The notes beneath the pieces are model-generated. The model did no database searches and was not told where the DNA came from. It saw only the letters and a list, made by a program, of their open reading frames with translations. Source: an uncultured Lachnospiraceae bacterium (GTDB lineage: Bacteria; Bacillota; Clostridia; Lachnospirales; Lachnospiraceae). From it: a stretch of DNA of 64,000 bases. This document shows positions 54,557 through 63,508 of this stretch, piece after piece. The DNA lies in NCBI GenBank assembly GCA_949948735.1, contig CATLGV010000005.1, forward strand, positions 124,001-188,000, written 5' to 3'. The translations under genes and the position numbers were made by a program. The stretch's first letter is position 1. Each line of letters opens with the position of its first letter.

Positions 54557-55567
54557 ATGACAACAAGAATCGGAAAAACGGCAAAAAGGCTGGCAGCGCT
54601 GCTGTTTAGCGCCATGCTGGCAGCGGCGCTGCTGACAGGCTGCGGGCAGGCAAAGCAGGAGGAGCAGGCGCCGGTTCGCATCGGCGCGCTCAAGGGGCCG
54701 ACCTCCATGGGCCTGCTGTTTTTACAGCAGGATGCGGCAGACAATAAAGCGGACGGCACGTATGAATTTACAATGATGACAGCGGCGGATGAGCTGCTTG
54801 CGCTGATTGTAAAGGGCGAGCTGGATATTGCGCTGCTGCCGGCCAATGTAGCGGGGGTGCTGTATCAGAAGACGGACGGCGGGATTACGGTAATCGACAT
54901 CAATACGCTTGGCGTACTGTATATGGTATCCGGCGATACGTCGATTGACAGTGTGGAGAAGCTCAGGGGCCGCACGATTTACCTGACGGGAAAGGGGACC
55001 ACCCCCGATTATGTGCTGCAGTATGTGCTGCGGGAGAATGGTATTGCTGTTGGAGACGCTGACGGATGCATGCTGGAATACAAGTCTGAGGCGGCGGAGG
55101 TTGCGGCAGTGCTTGCGGAAAATCCGGAAGCGGTCGGGCTTTTACCCCAGCCCTTTGCGACGGCAGCCTGCGTGCAGAATAAGGCGCTGACGGTGGTGCT
55201 GGATATGAATGCGCAGTGGGAGGCCATACAGGGTGCGGAAGGCGGCCGGCTCGTTACGGGCGTTACGGTGGTGCGCAATGACTTTTTGCAGGCAAATGAG
55301 GCGGCTGTGAAGACCTTCTTAAAGGAGCATGAAAAGAGCGCGGTCCGCATCAATGAGATGCCCGAGGAAGGGGCGCGGCTTGCCGTTGAGGCCGGGATTG
55401 TGGCGAAGGAGCCGATTGCGCTCCGGGCTATTCCGCAGTGCAATATTACCTATATAGACGGCGCGCAGATGAAGCAGGCTTTATCGGGGTATCTGCGGGT
55501 GCTTTATGAATACAGTCCCGAGGCAGTCGGCGGCGGGATGCCGGGAGACGATTTTTACTATGAATAA
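54557..55567 (+). CDS. ABC transporter substrate-binding lipoprotein (NMT1/SsuA-like)
   Basis: An exported lipoprotein of 336 residues. The signal peptide (KRLAALLFSAMLAAALLTGC) has a canonical lipobox LTGC. The mature part is a periplasmic-binding type 2 fold of the nitrate/sulfonate/thiamine-precursor (NMT1, SsuA, ThiY) group: RIGALKGPTSMGLL, GELDIALLPANVAGVLY, KLRGRTIYLTGKGTTPDYVL and the later hinge segment NEAAVKTFLKEHEKS. The ligand cannot be told. AAGGAAAG precedes the ATG. It overlaps the start of the permease-ATPase gene by 8 bp. Confidence 0.9.
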   Translation: MTTRIGKTAKRLAALLFSAMLAAALLTGCGQAKQEEQAPVRIGALKGPTSMGLLFLQQDAADNKADGTYEFTMMTAADELLALIVKGELDIALLPANVAGVLYQKTDGGITVIDINTLGVLYMVSGDTSIDSVEKLRGRTIYLTGKGTTPDYVLQYVLRENGIAVGDADGCMLEYKSEAAEVAAVLAENPEAVGLLPQPFATAACVQNKALTVVLDMNAQWEAIQGAEGGRLVTGVTVVRNDFLQANEAAVKTFLKEHEKSAVRINEMPEEGARLAVEAGIVAKEPIALRAIPQCNITYIDGAQMKQALSGYLRVLYEYSPEAVGGGMPGDDFYYE

Positions 55568-56900
55568 AAAGCTCGTGATAGCGGCCGGGTGGCTGGCGGT
55601 ATGGCAGCTTGTGAGTATGTGGATTGGCAATGATATTCTTATGGTCGGGCCGGCTGCCGCCGCGGCGGCATTATGGAAAAATATTGCCATGGCTTCGTTC
55701 TGGCAGACGATCGGCTGTTCTGTCCTCAGGATAGCGGCGGGATTTCTGGCGGGTTTGCTTGCGGGGCTGCTTCTGGCAGCCGCAAGCGCCCGCTTTTCCT
55801 TACTGGAGGAGGCGCTTTCGCCGGTGCTGGCGCTGGTCAAGGCGATTCCGGTGGCGTCCTTTGTGGTACTGTTTTTGATTTGGTGGCGCTCGGACGTGCT
55901 TTCATGTGCGGTCGGCTTCTGTGTGGTGCTGCCCAATATTTATATCAATACGATAGAGGGAATCCGCGCCGCGGACGGGCGTCTGCTGGAGATGGCAAAG
56001 GTATTCGGCGTTCGGGGGCGGGAGCGGTTTTTCTATATTTACCGGCCTGCACTGAAGCCCTTTCTCGACAGTGGTATCCGCGTGTCCGTGGGGATGTGCT
56101 GGAAGTCGGGTGTGGCGGCGGAGGTGATCGGGACGCCGACGTATTCTATCGGAGAGCGCCTCTATATGTCCAAGATTTATCTCGACACGGCAGGCGTGTT
56201 TGCGTGGACCGGCGTGGCAATTCTTTTGAGCGTTTTGTTTGAACGGCTTGTCCTGTATGCGTGGGGGCGGTTCTGCGCATGGGAGCCGCTCTGCGCGGCG
56301 CCCCGTACAAGGGGGCGTGCGAAGCTTTACGCGCAGCAGGGGAAGGCGCGTACCGGAGGGGCCGCGCTGTGCGTTGAAGGGCTTGTCAAAAGCTATGGGA
56401 CAAACCGGGTGTTAGACGGCGTAGACGCGCGGTATGAGCCGGAACAGACGTATTATTTCCGCTCTCCCTCGGGGAGCGGGAAGACCACCTATTTCCGGCT
56501 GATAGCGGGGCTGGAGGAGCCGGATTCCGGGAGCATTGCATGGCGGGGAGATACAGGAGAAGGTGACGCGAGTGTCAGTATGGTGTTTCAGGAGGACCGG
56601 CTGCTGGAGGAGTACAGCGCGGTGAAGAATGTGGAGCTGGTGACGGGAGACCGCGCGGCGGCGCGGGCACATTTGCTGCTGCTGCTGGCGCCCGGGGAGC
56701 TGGACCGGCCGTGCAGGGAGCTGAGCGGCGGGATGAAAAGGCGTGTCGCGATTGCGCGGGCTTATGCGGCCGACAGCGATATATTGCTGCTGGACGAGCC
56801 GTTTACAGGACTTGACAGCGAGACCCTGACGCGTGTGCGCGCCTATATGGAAGCGCAGCGGCGCGGGCGTGCGGCGCTGATTGCGACGCATTTAGGGTAA
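55560..56900 (+). CDS. ABC importer permease fused to its ATPase
   Basis: A 446-residue fusion. Residues ~1-235 are an SsuC/ThiX-like permease with about six membrane segments and the EAA loop (EMAKVFGVRGRERFFYIYRPALKP). After an Arg/Ala-rich linker, residues ~260-446 are an ATPase with Walker A SPSGSGKTTY, Q-loop VFQEDRLLEEYS, signature LSGGMKRRVAIARA, Walker B ILLLDEPFTGLD, and the H-loop His in ATHLG at the very C-terminus. It ends about 30-50 residues earlier than usual ATPases. In this family permease and ATPase are normally separate. The start at 55560 overlaps the binding-protein gene; an ATG at 55506 inside that gene is less likely. Confidence 0.88.
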   Translation: MNKKLVIAAGWLAVWQLVSMWIGNDILMVGPAAAAAALWKNIAMASFWQTIGCSVLRIAAGFLAGLLAGLLLAAASARFSLLEEALSPVLALVKAIPVASFVVLFLIWWRSDVLSCAVGFCVVLPNIYINTIEGIRAADGRLLEMAKVFGVRGRERFFYIYRPALKPFLDSGIRVSVGMCWKSGVAAEVIGTPTYSIGERLYMSKIYLDTAGVFAWTGVAILLSVLFERLVLYAWGRFCAWEPLCAAPRTRGRAKLYAQQGKARTGGAALCVEGLVKSYGTNRVLDGVDARYEPEQTYYFRSPSGSGKTTYFRLIAGLEEPDSGSIAWRGDTGEGDASVSMVFQEDRLLEEYSAVKNVELVTGDRAAARAHLLLLLAPGELDRPCRELSGGMKRRVAIARAYAADSDILLLDEPFTGLDSETLTRVRAYMEAQRRGRAALIATHLG

Positions 56901-56941
56901 AAGGATAAAAGAAAACGGACTTGAGGGAAAGGGGACGCACG

Positions 56942-59900
56942 ATGGCATTTACACATTTGCATGTGCATACGGAGTACAGTCTTTTGGACGGCTCGAACAA
57001 AATAAAGGAATATGTAAAGCGCGTGAAGGAGCTGGGAATGGACAGCGCGGCCATCACGGATCACGGTGTGATGTACGGCGTGATTGACTTTTATAAGGAA
57101 GCCCGGGCAAACGGTATCAAGCCGATTCTCGGGTGCGAGGTCTATGTGGCGCCCAATTCCCGCTTTGACAAGGAGCTGACAGGCGGTGAGGACCGGTATC
57201 ACCATCTCGTGCTGCTGGCGGAGAACAATACCGGCTACGCGAATCTGATGAAGATTGTCAGCAAGGGCTTTACCGAGGGCTATTACTACCGTCCGCGTGT
57301 GGATATGGAGGTGCTGCAGGCGTACCATGAGGGCATTATCGCCCTGTCCGCGTGTCTTGCAGGCGAGGTTCCGCGTCTGATTGTAAAAGGCCTTTATCAG
57401 GAGGCGAAAAAGACGGTGCTCAAGTATATCGACTGCTTTGGAAAAGAAAATTATTTTCTTGAGCTGCAGGACCACGGAATACCGGATCAGAGGACGGTGA
57501 ACGCGGCGCTGGTGCGGCTGAGCAGGGAGCTGGACGTGCCGCTTGTGGCGACAAACGATATTCATTATACCTATGCGGAGGATGAGAAGTCGCATGATAT
57601 TCTGCTGTGCATTCAGACGGCGAAAAAGGTAACGGACGAGGACAGAATGCGTTACGACGGCGGACAGTACTACGTAAAGAGCGAGCTGGAAATGCGCGGG
57701 CTGTTCCCGTATGCGCAGGAGGCCATCGACAATACCGCCCTGATTGCGGACAGATGCAATGTGGAAATCGAGTTCGGCGTCACGAAGCTGCCGAAGTTTG
57801 ACGTGCCGGAGGGCTATGATTCGCGGAGCTATTTGAACAAGCTGTGCACGGAGGGCCTGCGGGAGCGTTATCCTGAGGACGACGGTACCTTAGTGGCGAA
57901 GCTCAACTATGAGCTTGACGTCATTCAAAACATGGGCTATGTCGATTACTTTCTGATCGTATGGGATTTTATCAACTGGGCGCGCGCGCATGATATTCCG
58001 GTAGGCCCCGGACGAGGCAGTGCGGCGGGCAGCATTGTTTCCTACTGTCTGCATATCACGAATATCGACCCGATACGCTACAGCCTGCTCTTTGAGCGTT
58101 TTCTCAATCCGGAGCGTATATCCATGCCGGATATCGATATTGATTTCTGTTATGAACGCAGGCAGGAGGTGATAGACTATGTCGGCGAAAAATACGGGCA
58201 GGATAAGGTGGTTCAGATTGTCACCTTCGGTACGATGGCGGCAAAGGGCGTTATCCGGGACGTAGGGCGTGCGCTGGATCTGCCGTATAATTATGTGGAC
58301 AGCATTGCCAAGATGATACCGGTCGAGGGCAACGCGCCGGTGGATATTGCGCGCGCACTGGAGATTAATCCGGAATTTCGCAGGCTTTACGAGCAGGATG
58401 AGCAGGTGAAGTATCTGATTGACATGTGCAGACGTCTGGAGGGGCTTCCGCGCCATACCTCCATGCACGCGGCAGGTGTGGTAATCTGCCAGAAGCCGGC
58501 GGACGAGTTCGTGCCGCTCTCCAGGGGAAGCGACGGTTCTATCACGACGCAGTTTACGATGACGACGATCGAGGAGCTGGGGCTTTTAAAGATGGATTTC
58601 CTTGGGCTGCGTACGCTGACCGTTATCAAGAATGCGGTGGACAATGTGGAAAGGACGCACGGAATCGCAATTGACGTGGACGCGATAGACTATGACGACA
58701 AGCGCGTGCTTGCGTCTCTGGGAACCGGAAAAACGGACGGTGTGTTCCAGCTGGAAAGCCAGGGGATGCGCAATTTTATGAAGGAGCTTAAGCCGCAGAA
58801 CCTTGAGGACGTGATTGCGGGCATTTCCCTGTACCGTCCGGGGCCGATGGACTTTATTCCGGCCTATATCAAGGGGAAGAATAACCACAGCGCGGTGACC
58901 TATGCATGCCCGCAGCTTGAGCCGATTCTTGCGCCGACATACGGGTGTATTGTCTATCAGGAGCAGGTTATGCAGATTGTGCGGGATCTCGGCGGCTATA
59001 CGATGGGGCGCAGCGATCTTGTCCGACGCGCGATGAGCAAGAAAAAGGTTTACGTGATGGAGCAGGAGCGCAAAAACTTTGTCTATGGAAACGAGGAGGA
59101 GGGCGTTCCCGGCTGCGTGGCAAACGGTATTCCGGACGCGGTGGCGGATCAGATTTACGGGACGATGATGGACTTTGCGAAGTATGCGTTTAACAAGTCG
59201 CATGCCGCGTGTTATGCGGTTGTCGCTTATCAGACGGCATACCTGAAATATTATTATCCGGTGGAGTTTATGGCGGCGCTTTTGACCTCGGTGATCGACA
59301 ATGCGTCGAAGGTGTCGGAATACATTATGGTGTGCAGGAATATGGGGATTCAAATCCTTCCGCCGGACATCAATGCGGGGGAGGCAGGCTTTTCCGTATC
59401 TGACGGAGCGATTCGCTATGCGCTGACCGCCATCAAGAACGTGGGACGGCCGGTGATTGACAAAATCGTGGAGGAGCGCAGAGCGCACGGGGATTATCAG
59501 AGCCTGAAGGATTTTGTGGAGAGAACCGCGGCTTTCGATATCAATAAGCGCGCCATTGAAAACTTTATCAAGGCGGGTGCGTTTGACGGCTTTGGGCCGA
59601 CGCGCAAGCAGCATATGAGCGTTTATGCGCAGATTTTGGAAGGGCTTCAGCACAGCAAACGGGGGGTTACGGCCGGACAGATGTCCCTGCTGGACATTGT
59701 ATCGGAGGAAGAAAAGAGCGAGCTTGAGATTAAAATGCCGGATGTGGGGGAGTATACAAAGGAGATGATACTCAGCTTCGAGAAGGAGGTGCTGGGCTTT
59801 TATGTCAGCGGGCATCCCATGCAGGAATACCAGAGTCTGTGGGAAAAGCACATTACGGCCAAGACCTCGGACTTTCGTCTGGACGAGGAGACCGGGCAGG

Positions 59901-60400
59901 TGCCGATTGAGGGGCAGAGCAAGGCGACGATCGGCGGCATGATTGCGGACAAGAAGATCAAATATACGAAGAATGACAAGATTATGGCGTTTCTGACGAT
60001 AGAGGATTTGGTCGGAAGCGTGGAGGTGCTTGTCTTTCCGAAGGATTATGAGCGGTATTCTTCCAAGCTGACGGAGGAGAACAAGGTGTTTATCGAGGGC
60101 AGGGTATCCGTGGAGGAGGAGCGGGACGGCAAGCTGGTCTGCGAGAAAATTACCTCCTTTGACGAGCTGCCGCGCAAGGTCTGGGTGAAATTCCCGAGCC
60201 TGCCGCTCTATACCGAGAAGGAACCGGTGCTGCTGGATGCGATATTTGACAGTGAAGGAAAGGACAGCATTGTTATTTATATAGAAGAAACGCGTCAGAT
60301 GAAGCAGCTGCCGCCCAGCAGGAATGTCTGTGCGGACGGAGAGCTGCTTGACCGGCTGCGGGAGCTGTTTGGGAAGGACAATATCCGTGTGGTATGTTAA
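56942..60400 (+). CDS. dnaE: DNA polymerase III subunit alpha (DnaE)
   Basis: Replicative-type C-family polymerase of 1152 residues. The PHP domain opens the protein (FTHLHVHTEYSLLDG, AITDHGVMYG). The palm carries GPGRGSAAGSIVSY and the catalytic acidic motif PDIDIDF at 396-402, with a further SLYRPGPMDFIP and the AFNKSHAACYA fingers motif. Helix-hairpin-helix and OB-fold (IGGMIADKKIKYTKNDKIMAF) parts end it. In Firmicutes DnaE extends RNA primers for lagging-strand synthesis next to PolC. The start at 56942 follows GGGAAAGGGG; an earlier in-frame codon at 56921 lacks such a site. Confidence 0.98.
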   Translation: MAFTHLHVHTEYSLLDGSNKIKEYVKRVKELGMDSAAITDHGVMYGVIDFYKEARANGIKPILGCEVYVAPNSRFDKELTGGEDRYHHLVLLAENNTGYANLMKIVSKGFTEGYYYRPRVDMEVLQAYHEGIIALSACLAGEVPRLIVKGLYQEAKKTVLKYIDCFGKENYFLELQDHGIPDQRTVNAALVRLSRELDVPLVATNDIHYTYAEDEKSHDILLCIQTAKKVTDEDRMRYDGGQYYVKSELEMRGLFPYAQEAIDNTALIADRCNVEIEFGVTKLPKFDVPEGYDSRSYLNKLCTEGLRERYPEDDGTLVAKLNYELDVIQNMGYVDYFLIVWDFINWARAHDIPVGPGRGSAAGSIVSYCLHITNIDPIRYSLLFERFLNPERISMPDIDIDFCYERRQEVIDYVGEKYGQDKVVQIVTFGTMAAKGVIRDVGRALDLPYNYVDSIAKMIPVEGNAPVDIARALEINPEFRRLYEQDEQVKYLIDMCRRLEGLPRHTSMHAAGVVICQKPADEFVPLSRGSDGSITTQFTMTTIEELGLLKMDFLGLRTLTVIKNAVDNVERTHGIAIDVDAIDYDDKRVLASLGTGKTDGVFQLESQGMRNFMKELKPQNLEDVIAGISLYRPGPMDFIPAYIKGKNNHSAVTYACPQLEPILAPTYGCIVYQEQVMQIVRDLGGYTMGRSDLVRRAMSKKKVYVMEQERKNFVYGNEEEGVPGCVANGIPDAVADQIYGTMMDFAKYAFNKSHAACYAVVAYQTAYLKYYYPVEFMAALLTSVIDNASKVSEYIMVCRNMGIQILPPDINAGEAGFSVSDGAIRYALTAIKNVGRPVIDKIVEERRAHGDYQSLKDFVERTAAFDINKRAIENFIKAGAFDGFGPTRKQHMSVYAQILEGLQHSKRGVTAGQMSLLDIVSEEEKSELEIKMPDVGEYTKEMILSFEKEVLGFYVSGHPMQEYQSLWEKHITAKTSDFRLDEETGQVPIEGQSKATIGGMIADKKIKYTKNDKIMAFLTIEDLVGSVEVLVFPKDYERYSSKLTEENKVFIEGRVSVEEERDGKLVCEKITSFDELPRKVWVKFPSLPLYTEKEPVLLDAIFDSEGKDSIVIYIEETRQMKQLPPSRNVCADGELLDRLRELFGKDNIRVVC

Positions 60401-60429
60401 ATCCGCTGGATAAATTTTTGACAATGATA

Positions 60430-60458
60430 TTGTAATCTAAAAAGAAATGGTTTAAAAT
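60430..60458 (+). promoter_or_regulatory. Probable promoter of pfkA
   Basis: TTGTAA, 17 bp, TAAAAT, about 80 bp ahead of the start codon. Confidence 0.45.
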
Positions 60459-60540
60459 ACTTGTTAGCGTTATGTTATAGAGGATTTGGAAATAGGTTGA
60501 GGGCGGTTCGTCCTGAACATGGTGTATAGGAGGGATAAGG

Positions 60541-61515
60541 ATGTCTAAGGATATTAAGACGATTGGCGTGCTGACAAGCGGCGGCGACGCTCCGGGTATG
60601 AATGCGGCTATCCGTGCGGTTGTCAGAAAGGCGATTGCCAACGGCGTAAAGGTAAAGGGAATTAAGAGAGGCTATATGGGGCTGCTCAACGAAGAGATTA
60701 TGGATATGGAGCGGCAGAGCGTTTCCGATATTATCCAGAAGGGCGGTACGATACTCGGTACGGCAAGGTGTCCGGAGTTCAGGACTGCAGAGGGACAGGC
60801 AAGAGGCGCGGATATCTGCCGTCAGCACGGAATTGACGGTCTTGTCGTTATCGGCGGCGACGGCTCCTACAGAGGCGCGCAGGCGCTTGCAAGAAACGGC
60901 ATCAATACCATCGGCGTTCCGGGAACGATTGACCTGGATATTGCCTGCACCGAGTATACCATCGGATTTGATACGGCAATCAATACCGCAATGGAAGCAA
61001 TCGATAAGGTACGCGATACCTCCTCCTCCCATGAGCGCTGCTCCATCATCGAGGTTATGGGACGTAATGCCGGATATATCGCACTTTGGGCGGGCGTTGC
61101 CAACGGCGCGGAGGACATTCTGCTTCCTGAGAAATATGATTACAATGAGCAGGTGCTGATCAACAATATTGTCAAGAGCAAGAAGAGCGGCAAGACCCAC
61201 CATATCATTATCAATGCGGAGGGTATTGGGCATTCTATCTCAATGGCAAAGCGAATCGAGGCTGCGACGGGCGTAGAGACGAGAGCTACCATTCTGGGCT
61301 ATCTGCAGCGCGGCGGGAACCCGACCTGTAAGGACCGTTTTTACGCGTCCATCATGGGCGCTTATGCGGCGGACATCCTGTGTCAGGGCAAATCAAACCG
61401 TGTTGTAGCGTACAAGCACGGGCAGTTTGTGGACTATGATATCGAGGAAGCGCTGAACATGCGAAAGGGCATCGACGAGTATCAGTTTGAGATTTTCAAG
61501 AAGCTGTCGGAATAA
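60541..61515 (+). CDS. pfkA: ATP-dependent 6-phosphofructokinase
   Basis: Glycolytic enzyme of 324 residues phosphorylating fructose 6-phosphate. It has IGVLTSGGDAPGMNAAIRA, IGGDGSYRGA, and the Gly in VPGTID that marks ATP (rather than pyrophosphate) use. The catalytic motif reads GTIDLD at 128-133 where most enzymes have GTIDND: both aspartates are kept, but Asn is Leu. EVMGRNAGYIAL and LGYLQRGGNP are normal. I recall the same Leu in several Lachnospiraceae enzymes. It is a single gene with its own promoter and terminator. Confidence 0.97.
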   Translation: MSKDIKTIGVLTSGGDAPGMNAAIRAVVRKAIANGVKVKGIKRGYMGLLNEEIMDMERQSVSDIIQKGGTILGTARCPEFRTAEGQARGADICRQHGIDGLVVIGGDGSYRGAQALARNGINTIGVPGTIDLDIACTEYTIGFDTAINTAMEAIDKVRDTSSSHERCSIIEVMGRNAGYIALWAGVANGAEDILLPEKYDYNEQVLINNIVKSKKSGKTHHIIINAEGIGHSISMAKRIEAATGVETRATILGYLQRGGNPTCKDRFYASIMGAYAADILCQGKSNRVVAYKHGQFVDYDIEEALNMRKGIDEYQFEIFKKLSE

Positions 61516-61541
61516 TTGAACCACATAACAGAATGCATATT

Positions 61542-61580
61542 ATCCGGAGATACAGTGAGGTATTGTGTTTCCGGATTTTC
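61542..61580 (+). terminator. Terminator after pfkA
   Basis: ATCCGGA pairs with TCCGGAT across a partly paired loop, followed by TTTTC. Confidence 0.7.
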
Positions 61581-61613
61581 TGCACACGGGCACTCAAAGG
61601 AAAGATGTCGGCA
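61581..61613 (+). repeat. Intergenic repeat copy B (33-nt element, see 25081)
   Basis: Begins right after the pfkA terminator with TGCACACGGGCAC and continues CTCAAAGGAAAGATGTCGG; about 28 of 33 positions agree with copy A when one base is gapped. Confidence 0.5.
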
Positions 61614-61653
61614 GAGACCGCGGCGGGCGGCCTGACGGATAAGGAACGGGATA

Positions 61654-62505
61654 ATGATTACAAGCACAACGAACAGGAAGGTAAAGGAATTGGCCGCCCT
61701 GGCGCAGAAAGCCAAGGCGCGCAGGGAATCGGGGCTTTTTATCGCGGAGGGCGTAAAGATGTTTGCGGAGGCGCCCCGGGCATGGATCAAGGAGGTCTAT
61801 CTCTCGGAGAGCTTTCGGGCGCGGCATGAGAAGGAGCCGGACGGGCGGCTTGCGCGCGCGCTGGAGGCGGTTCCTTATGAGGTCGTCTCGGACGAGGTGT
61901 TTAAGAAAATATCGGATACGCAGACGCCGCAGGGGATTCTGACGGTGCTTGCGCAGCCTTGCTATATGCTTGCGGATATGCTCGGCAGGGCGGGCGGAAG
62001 TGATACTGCGGGCAGCGTAAGACCCGGCAGGCAGCCGTTGTTTCTTCTGCTGGAGGATATTCAGGATCCGGGGAATCTGGGAACGATATTTCGTGCGGGC
62101 GAGGGCGCGGGCGTAACCGGGGTGATTATGACCCGAAATACGGCCGACGTTTTTAATCCGAAGGTGATACGTTCCACGATGGGCTCTGTCTATCGGGTTC
62201 CGTTTCTGACAACCGTGTCGCTGGGAGATGTGATTGCGCAGTTAAAGGAGGCAGGCGTGCCGGTGTACGCGGCGCATCTGGAGGACAGCGTGGATTACGC
62301 GGATATGGACTATACGGGAGCCTGCGCGTTTCTGATAGGAAACGAGAGCGGCGGCCTGCGCAGGGAGACTGCGGATATGGCGACCGCATATATCAAGATA
62401 CCGATGGCGGGGCAGGTAGAGTCTCTGAATGCCGCGGTGGCGTCCTCCGTTTTGATGTATGAGGCGGCAAGACAAAGACGTTACAGCGGTCAGCATGAAG
62501 CTTAG
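61654..62505 (+). CDS. TrmH/SpoU-family RNA 2'-O-methyltransferase (RlmB-like)
   Basis: A 283-residue SPOUT methyltransferase. An N-terminal substrate-binding domain (~1-100; STTNRKVKELAALAQKAKAR, GLFIAEGVKMF) precedes the trefoil-knot catalytic domain (~125-275). The three motifs are NLGTIFRAGEGAGVTGVI, FLIGNESGGLRRE, and IPMAGQVESLNAAVASSVLMYE. It methylates a ribose in rRNA or tRNA using SAM; the target base is not predictable. A Ser/Gly/Arg-rich stretch (~105-122) separates the domains. proC follows 34 bp later. Confidence 0.93.
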   Translation: MITSTTNRKVKELAALAQKAKARRESGLFIAEGVKMFAEAPRAWIKEVYLSESFRARHEKEPDGRLARALEAVPYEVVSDEVFKKISDTQTPQGILTVLAQPCYMLADMLGRAGGSDTAGSVRPGRQPLFLLLEDIQDPGNLGTIFRAGEGAGVTGVIMTRNTADVFNPKVIRSTMGSVYRVPFLTTVSLGDVIAQLKEAGVPVYAAHLEDSVDYADMDYTGACAFLIGNESGGLRRETADMATAYIKIPMAGQVESLNAAVASSVLMYEAARQRRYSGQHEA

Positions 62506-62539
62506 CGCTTCTGTGCAGGGCGGAATCATGGAGGTTAAT

Positions 62540-63343
62540 ATGAAGCTTGGATTTATCGGACTTGGCAATATGGCAGACGCCATGATCGGCGGTATTTTGG
62601 GAAAGGGCGTCTGTGCAAAGGCACAGATAACCGGTTCTGCGAAAACGGCGGAGACAGCGCGGCGGATGGCGGAAAAATACGGGATAGAAGCGGGAACGGA
62701 CAACCGCAGGACGGCGCAGGAGGCGGACGTCATTGTTCTTGCGGTAAAGCCGGTGTTTTTCCCGGAGGTTATCGATGAGATTAAGGATATTGTGACTGCG
62801 GCGGGCAGGGAAAAGCTGGTTGTTTCTATTGCGGCAGGAAGAACGCTGGCGTGGATCGCGCAGCGCTTTGGCGCGCCCGTGCGGCTGGTGCGCTGTATGC
62901 CCAATACGCCCGCGCTGGTGGGCGAGGGCTGTACCTGCGTATGCTTTGGCGAGGGTGTGACGAAGGAGGACGAGGCGCTGATGCTGTCCGTGATGGGCAG
63001 CTTTGGCCGGGCCAGCGTCCTGCCGGAGCGGCTGATGGACGCGTTCGTCGGCGTGGCGGGAAGCGCGCCCGCATATGTGTTTGTTTTTATTGAGGCAATG
63101 GCGGACGCGGCGGTGCAGGCCGGCATGCCCAGAAAGCAGGCATATGAATTTGCGGCGCAGGCCGTGATGGGCAGCGCGAGGCTGATGCTGGAGACCGGAA
63201 AACATCCGGGGGAGCTCAAGGATATGGTATGCTCTCCCGGCGGAACGACCATCGAGGCCGTGAAGGTTCTGGAAGAAAAGGGCTTCCGTGCGGCGGTGAT
63301 GGACGCGGTTGAGGCGTGCGTCAACAAATCAAAAAACGGATAG
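62540..63343 (+). CDS. proC: Pyrroline-5-carboxylate reductase
   Basis: Last step of proline synthesis, reducing pyrroline-5-carboxylate with NAD(P)H. The 267-residue product has the Rossmann start LGFIGLGNMADAMIGGIL, VILAVKP-like VIVLAVKPVFFPEV, VSIAAGRTL, RCMPNTPALVGEG, and the signature AGSAPAYVFVFIEAMADAAVQAGMP (shown in part) with SPGGTTIEAVKVLEE at the end. GGAGG at 62530-62534 fixes the start at 62540; earlier in-frame ATGs overlap the methyltransferase gene or this site. Confidence 0.97.
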   Translation: MKLGFIGLGNMADAMIGGILGKGVCAKAQITGSAKTAETARRMAEKYGIEAGTDNRRTAQEADVIVLAVKPVFFPEVIDEIKDIVTAAGREKLVVSIAAGRTLAWIAQRFGAPVRLVRCMPNTPALVGEGCTCVCFGEGVTKEDEALMLSVMGSFGRASVLPERLMDAFVGVAGSAPAYVFVFIEAMADAAVQAGMPRKQAYEFAAQAVMGSARLMLETGKHPGELKDMVCSPGGTTIEAVKVLEEKGFRAAVMDAVEACVNKSKNG

Positions 63344-63368
63344 AAAATATCGTACCCAAAAGAATCGG

Positions 63369-63399
63369 AGTCCCGGACTTGACAAGTCGGGGACTCTTT
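63369..63399 (+). terminator. Terminator after proC
   Basis: AGTCCCGGACTT pairs with AAGTCGGGGACT except at one position, with a short loop and CTTTG. Confidence 0.75.
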
Positions 63400-63508
63400 G
63401 CTATTATATGGAATTGTAATAGATGTTAATAAAAATGTAACATTTAAAACAAAAACCGTAAGAAATATAAAATAATTGTCGGGATTTGACGGTAACGGAG
63501 AGACTAAG

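Noticed and set aside
58586-60424. 612-codon open frame opposite dnaE
   Set aside because: Antisense shadow of a clearly coding gene; composition rich in Arg/His/Leu without domains.
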